DNA from: a virus
IMG/VR virus record: IMGVR_UViG_3300005939_000051
Location: 1-24,794 of that record
Length of the DNA: 24,794 bases
Reading direction: 5' to 3' (one strand)
The notes beneath the pieces were generated by a model. The model was not told the origin of the DNA. It ran no database searches and saw only the letters and a list, made by a program, of their open reading frames with translations. The position numbers were made by a program, and so were the translations under genes. Of this stretch, positions 20,434-24,794 are shown one piece after another. How positions within the stretch are numbered: the first letter of the stretch is position 1; each line of letters opens with the position of its first letter.

Positions 20434-23400
20434 ATGGGCGGACCTGGAAGCGGTAGAAGAGCCGGTGGGGGAGGTGGAGCAGCAGCATTAGCTGGTGATA
20501 TTCTTTATATAATCAAGGCAGACGCGACAAAATTATATGCTTCAATAACGACAGCCGAAACCAAATTCAAAGGCTTGTCTACCTTAATGCAGACCCATGC
20601 TAAGAAGATTTCCTATGCTATGACTGGTATTGGGGTCGCTATTACTGGAGCTATGGCTTTGTCTACAAAGTCGGCTCTGACTTTTGAAGAAGGCATGAGA
20701 AATATTGGGACACTTGGTGTTACTAATATAGGAGAATTGAAAGAAGGAATCCTAGATTATTCTGTTGCTATGGGAAAGGATGCGGTTGGAGCAACACAGG
20801 ATTTATATCAGATTCTTTCCAAAGGAGCCTCACAAGAAACAGCTTTAGATTATTTAGAAGCATCTGCAATGGCTGCCGCCGCTGGTGTAGGTGAAACAAG
20901 CGACGCTTTGCAATTAGGCATGTCTGTGATGAACGCCTACGGTTTGAAAACCGGGGATGCTACAAAAGATATAGCAACTTTCAAGACTATAATGGGGGAA
21001 GCGGTTCAGGGAGTAAAGTACGGATCAACTACGATAGGCGAGTTGGGATCTGTAATCGGTAGAGTTGCCCCAATTGCTTCACAAGCGGGAATAAGTACGA
21101 AGGAATTATTTGCTTCTTTGGCTTCTGTTACCTCGCAGGGTTTAAGCACAGCCGAAGCCGTAACAGGCATTAAATCAGCTTTAACGGCTGTAATCAAGCC
21201 TACAAAAGATGCAAGTGATCTTGCTGAACTTTTAGGCATTGATTTTGATGTAGCTGCTTTAAAAACTAAGGGTTGGGGTGGTTTTTTAGGAGACATTAGA
21301 GAAACTATAGAAAAAAATGCCCCTGTTCTTGCACAAAATCGTGAAGCTTTAGGAAAGCAAATTGAAGCTTTAGAAAAAACTGCTGGAGGATCTAAAGAAC
21401 TAAAAGAAGAGTTGAAAGGTTTAACTGAAAAACACGGAGCATTAAAAGGAGCTAGTGAAGAAACAGTTGAAACTATGGCTGCTTTGTTTGGAAATGTAAG
21501 GGGTTTAGGAACGGCTCTGGCTCTAACATCTAAAGGAGGAATGGCAAAGTATATAGAAGCTCTTGATAACATGAAGGATGGGCAAAAAACTTTGCAAGAA
21601 ACTTTTGATGAATGGGCAAAGGACAATCCTGAATTAGCCTATCGACAAATGAAAGAGGCTTTAAATGCTTTAAAAATTGAAATAGGAATAGCACTGCTCC
21701 CTGTTTTAAAAGATTTTAGTGATGCGATGGTTCCTATTTTACAAAGCATGGCTGATTTTGTAAAAACGGATCTTGGAGCGATTGTTGTAAAAATTGGTTT
21801 GGCTTTTGGCGGTGCTATGTTGTTAGCCGCTCCATTTTTTAAATTGTTTACTATTTTTTCAGCTATAAAAGCATCAATGGCATTGGGAACAATTGCAGGA
21901 GCGGTTACTTCTACAGGAACAGCGGCAACAGGCGCTATTGGAGCTGCTGGTGGAGCGGCTGGGGCTGGTGCTATAGGTATTCTCGGATTCTCGGCTGTTT
22001 TATTAGGAGGAGTTGCAGCGGTTGGTTATTTAGGTGTAGCTCTTTACAAATTGTATAAAGCAGAACAGGGATATGAAGCTACCAGACAACAAGGAATTTC
22101 TACAGTAGAAAAAGCCAGAAGAGGCTTGATAGATTATGGAGTTTCGATTGATGAAGCTTCTTGGTCTATGATGGATTTTGAAGAACGTCAGGGGTGGGTA
22201 GATGAACAAGGCAAGATTCTCATTGAAACTTTTGAGAATGAAACAGATTCAGTTTATGAATTAACAGATGCTATGGATGGGGCGGCTTGGTCTACTGAGC
22301 AAGCTGAAGAAAGAAGAAGATGGTTAATTAGACAAGGGAGAATTTTAACAGATGTTACAGGGGAAGAGACCGGAGCTACGAATGTTTTTGTAGGTGCCTT
22401 AGAAGACATGACATGTATACTTGGAAAAGGCACCAGTGGATTAAGTGAGTTAAGGGATGAAAAAGTAAGCCTTCTTGAATTCGAGAAAAAGCTACTGATT
22501 GAGTTAAACAATACAAATTTGTCTCAGGAAGACAATCTATTTATTTTAGGTGAGATAGAAATCGCACGGGGAAGAATGGCTGAAATACAAAGGGAAGCAG
22601 TTGCATTATATGCAAATTCTTCTGTGGCAATTGTAAAGGAAACAGATTCGTATATTCGTTTAGATGGGATAATGAAAGAGCTTCCCAAACAATACGAAGC
22701 TAACAGAAAAGCCTTATTGGAATTAGAAGATCAAAAAATGGAATTGATTAAACAAGGTGATCTTCTTGTTATTTCTTTAGGGAAAGAAGAAACCACAGAT
22801 AGAAAAGTTCAAATTCAGTTAGGATATTTACAAACTGAATATGACGAACTAAGTTCTGCCCAAAGAAATATGATGGGAGTTCAAGAAGAGGTTGTTGTTT
22901 CACAAGAGAGGGCTGTAAATGACTATGTAGGCAATTCACACTACATGGCGGACGAAATAAAACATGATTCTCAGGATATACAAGATGCTTTACGCGGGGT
23001 TGTAACAGAACAAGAAGATTCTTTACATACTTACACTTCCAATATGGATGGGGCGGCAAAAAGCATAAGCATAACAACTGGAAATATGCACCATACCCTT
23101 CGTAGACTTTCATTAGATCACAAAGAATCCCCCTCAATAAATGATGAAGTGGAATATAGTCTTTTTATTTATATGAAGCTTATGGATGATATGTACAGTG
23201 GGATGTGGACAGTTTTAGAAGCAATTCGAAATATGTGGATAAACGTTTGGGATTTCATAGGGAATTATGCACAAGGGACTTTAAATTGGGTTTTGGATAT
23301 GGTGTCAAGGGGATGGGATGCTATCAGGGATTTAGGAAGTGAATGGTTTGGGGGTTGGGCGGCTGGTGGAGTATTACAAGCCTTCGCGGAAGGAGGAACT

Positions 23401-23880
23401 GTAAAACATCAAATGGCCTTGGTAGGAGAAAGAGGCCCAGAAGCTATAGCACTTCCAAACGGAACGCGGGTTATGCCTCATGGTGAAATGAGGACAGCAT
23501 TAGGACAAGGAATTGCCCCCGATGAATCAGAAAATGGCGATACACAACAGTTAACAAATTCCATTACTCAATTGAATAGCCTTCTTTTGCAAGTAGGAAA
23601 TAGAATAGGAAAATCTATAGAGGGAATTGCTTTTTCTACAAGAGTAAATGCCAATCTTTTATCTATCATTATTCAAGCAGCACAGATCCAATCTAAATTT
23701 ATAAATGTAGTTCAACAGAGTAATTCTCTTCTCACTGCTTCCATAAAAAGCAGAATGATGGAATCTCCAAGTATACAAATTCATATAGATACCATAAACG
23801 AGCGTTCAGATGTAGATTCGCTTTATGATTACATGATGCAGAAATTATCAGGGGATATTGCTACAGCACAAACTACCTAA
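20434..23880 (+). CDS. tape measure protein
   Basis: A 1148-residue protein with AGGTGA before the start. The N-terminus is glycine-rich (MGGPGSGRR). Residues ~80-290 are the TP901-type domain (FEEGMRNIGTLG, GATQDLYQILSKGAS, GISTKELFASLASVT). Coiled coil lies near 300-340. A hydrophobic Gly/Ala-rich region near 440-550 contains several membrane-type helices. Two ~42-residue repeats lie at about 572-613 and 614-655 (D-A-WS----EER--W---QG-IL). Near 990 the common motif ALVGERGPEAI-LP-G appears. It sets tail length; at about 0.15 nm per residue the tail would be near 170 nm (inference). It may also help DNA cross the host membrane. Confidence 0.93.
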   Translation: MGGPGSGRRAGGGGGAAALAGDILYIIKADATKLYASITTAETKFKGLSTLMQTHAKKISYAMTGIGVAITGAMALSTKSALTFEEGMRNIGTLGVTNIGELKEGILDYSVAMGKDAVGATQDLYQILSKGASQETALDYLEASAMAAAAGVGETSDALQLGMSVMNAYGLKTGDATKDIATFKTIMGEAVQGVKYGSTTIGELGSVIGRVAPIASQAGISTKELFASLASVTSQGLSTAEAVTGIKSALTAVIKPTKDASDLAELLGIDFDVAALKTKGWGGFLGDIRETIEKNAPVLAQNREALGKQIEALEKTAGGSKELKEELKGLTEKHGALKGASEETVETMAALFGNVRGLGTALALTSKGGMAKYIEALDNMKDGQKTLQETFDEWAKDNPELAYRQMKEALNALKIEIGIALLPVLKDFSDAMVPILQSMADFVKTDLGAIVVKIGLAFGGAMLLAAPFFKLFTIFSAIKASMALGTIAGAVTSTGTAATGAIGAAGGAAGAGAIGILGFSAVLLGGVAAVGYLGVALYKLYKAEQGYEATRQQGISTVEKARRGLIDYGVSIDEASWSMMDFEERQGWVDEQGKILIETFENETDSVYELTDAMDGAAWSTEQAEERRRWLIRQGRILTDVTGEETGATNVFVGALEDMTCILGKGTSGLSELRDEKVSLLEFEKKLLIELNNTNLSQEDNLFILGEIEIARGRMAEIQREAVALYANSSVAIVKETDSYIRLDGIMKELPKQYEANRKALLELEDQKMELIKQGDLLVISLGKEETTDRKVQIQLGYLQTEYDELSSAQRNMMGVQEEVVVSQERAVNDYVGNSHYMADEIKHDSQDIQDALRGVVTEQEDSLHTYTSNMDGAAKSISITTGNMHHTLRRLSLDHKESPSINDEVEYSLFIYMKLMDDMYSGMWTVLEAIRNMWINVWDFIGNYAQGTLNWVLDMVSRGWDAIRDLGSEWFGGWAAGGVLQAFAEGGTVKHQMALVGERGPEAIALPNGTRVMPHGEMRTALGQGIAPDESENGDTQQLTNSITQLNSLLLQVGNRIGKSIEGIAFSTRVNANLLSIIIQAAQIQSKFINVVQQSNSLLTASIKSRMMESPSIQIHIDTINERSDVDSLYDYMMQKLSGDIATAQTT

Positions 23881-23889
23881 AGGTGAGAC

Positions 23890-24735
23890 ATGAGTCGAAT
23901 TAGTTTTACATTTGATGGAGAGGATTTAGGATCTGATACTTATGGATTATGGGTTTCTAACGTTCCACAAAATCCTATGCTTGCTGATATTAGGTCAACT
24001 AAATTTAATTTAGGGGCACGGGATGGGGTGGTTGTAGGAGCGATTTATCAAGGTGCTATGTATCCAAATTTAGAAGTTTATATCGAGGGTGATACTAAGT
24101 TAGAGGTAATGCAAAGAGTTGACAAATTTTTAAAACTAATAGCAACTACAGAGCCAAAGTTAGTTATATTTGATTGGGAAACTGGAATTGATGCTTCTGT
24201 AAATCATGGATACTATGGACGTGGATACTATGGAATGGTTCACGGCCCGATGTATCCCCATTTTAAAAGAGGTGGATTAGTTTATTCCTTTCAAATAAAT
24301 CTGATAGTTCCGAGTGGCTGTGCCGTTGCTGTAAGCGAAACTATACAAAAGGCTACCCTATCATCCCTTCCAAATACTTTTTATGTTCCAGAGGCTTTTG
24401 GAGACACTGTAGGGGGAACTAAATACTCCCGTCCGGTGTTTGATATCAGTCCGATCCGTACAACCGTGACTCAACTCACTTTAAAAAATGTAACACGGGA
24501 TGAAGAGATAAATTGGAGAGGTAACTTAGAATCTACTCACACCTTGCGGATTGATTGTGATTTAGAATTTATTAAGAGGTCTGTGGATGGGGGAACTACT
24601 TGGACAAATGTCATAAGTGGAATTACAAGTGGAGATCCGTTTCCTTTTATTTCTGATAGTATTAGAAACGAATTCAGTGTTTCCGGAACCGCTGGAGTGG
24701 TTATAGATATAACGTATAGGGAAAGGTTTTTGTAA
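23890..24735 (+). CDS. distal tail protein (Dit, SPP1 gp19.1-like)
   Basis: A 281-residue protein after AAAGGTGAGA. The N-terminal ~140 residues are beta-rich and typical of the Dit belt domain (ISFTFDGEDLGS, YGLWVSN, EVMQRVDKFLKLI, then YGRGYYGMVHG). The C-terminal ~120 residues (KATLSSLPNTFYVPEA, RPVFDISPI, then TLRIDCDLEFI and TWTNV) form a second jelly-roll-like part, a layout common to Dit proteins of Gram-positive siphophages. It forms the hub that joins tail tube to baseplate. Confidence 0.78.
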   Translation: MSRISFTFDGEDLGSDTYGLWVSNVPQNPMLADIRSTKFNLGARDGVVVGAIYQGAMYPNLEVYIEGDTKLEVMQRVDKFLKLIATTEPKLVIFDWETGIDASVNHGYYGRGYYGMVHGPMYPHFKRGGLVYSFQINLIVPSGCAVAVSETIQKATLSSLPNTFYVPEAFGDTVGGTKYSRPVFDISPIRTTVTQLTLKNVTRDEEINWRGNLESTHTLRIDCDLEFIKRSVDGGTTWTNVISGITSGDPFPFISDSIRNEFSVSGTAGVVIDITYRERFL

Positions 24736-24736
24736 A

Positions 24737-24794
24737 ATGCCTTTAGTTTTTTTAGATGCTGATAACTTTATTGAGATGACTTTGATTTCAGATG
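24737..24794 (+). CDS. start of next tail gene (partial)
   Basis: An ATG two bases after the Dit stop opens MPLVFLDADNFIEMTLISD, which continues past the window end. By position it should be a baseplate or tail-associated protein. Too little is present to name it. Confidence 0.5.
   Translation, partial: MPLVFLDADNFIEMTLISD

Noticed and set aside
20434-20490. Gly-rich tape measure start (MGGPGSGRR) as a continuation of the chaperone -1 frame
   Set aside because: The -1 frame stops at 20420-20422 before the tape measure start, so no fusion occurs. The shared GAGCCGGTGG stretch is probably compositional.
21006-21626. 206-codon ORF on the minus strand
   Set aside because: It lies wholly inside the tape measure gene, has a Ser/Ala/Pro-rich composition typical of an antisense shadow, and has no neighbours on that strand.
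1-24794. CRISPR array, tRNA, integrase, transposase or diversity-generating retroelement
   Set aside because: I looked for regular spaced repeats, cloverleaf ends, recombinase motifs and reverse-transcriptase motifs and saw none. The 70-bp repeat has only two copies and no spacer pattern.

Overview
The window is the left part of a double-stranded DNA tailed-phage genome (or a prophage segment). All genes are on the + strand. It most resembles a long-tailed, non-contractile (siphovirus) virion module laid out like Bacillus phage SPP1: small terminase, large terminase, SPP1-gp6-like portal, MuF-like minor head protein, scaffold, SU10-like capsid, connectors, tail terminator, tail tube, frameshifted tail chaperone, tape measure, distal tail protein. 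The DNA is AT-rich with strong GGAG-type ribosome sites. No integrase, repressor, tRNA, CRISPR array or insertion sequence was found. The host cannot be named. A 3D-domain protein is typical of phages of Gram-positive (Firmicutes) hosts, whereas GT9/heptosyltransferase-like domains are more usual in Gram-negative settings.

Region 1-5860 is an accessory arm of small, mostly unrecognised genes, full of partial duplications. It holds a 3D-domain cell-wall protein and a remnant of a second copy; a pair of small cysteine-motif proteins sharing exact cysteine spacing; two paralogues followed by the same 60-bp junction but different downstream genes; a perfect 70-bp direct repeat; a tandemly duplicated ribosome site and start; and a chain of overlapping ORFs from 4179 to 5857, some only 8-18 codons long. 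Several tiny ORFs look like genes collapsed to their beginning and end. The arm ends with a beta-propeller-like protein.

Region 5860-6063 holds the leftover 3' end of a DNA methyltransferase, just upstream of the small terminase gene. Region 6014-14073 is packaging and head: terS, terL, portal, a HExxH protein, MuF, a zinc-ribbon protein, a terminator, scaffold, major capsid, an unknown gene and a probable decoration protein. Region 14094-17338 is a cargo island inside the virion operon: an 871-residue protein with a DUF115-like domain and two GT9-like domains, coupled to a SAM methyltransferase. Region 17335-24794 is connector and tail, including a probable -1 frameshift in the tail chaperone and a 1148-residue tape measure. 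The last gene runs off the window.

No stretch longer than 300 bases lacks a gene. The largest gaps are 1838-2000 (70-bp repeat plus 3D-gene remnant) and 2719-2863 (the other repeat copy and a strong promoter). Function calls rest on reading the translated sequences by eye. No database search was run.
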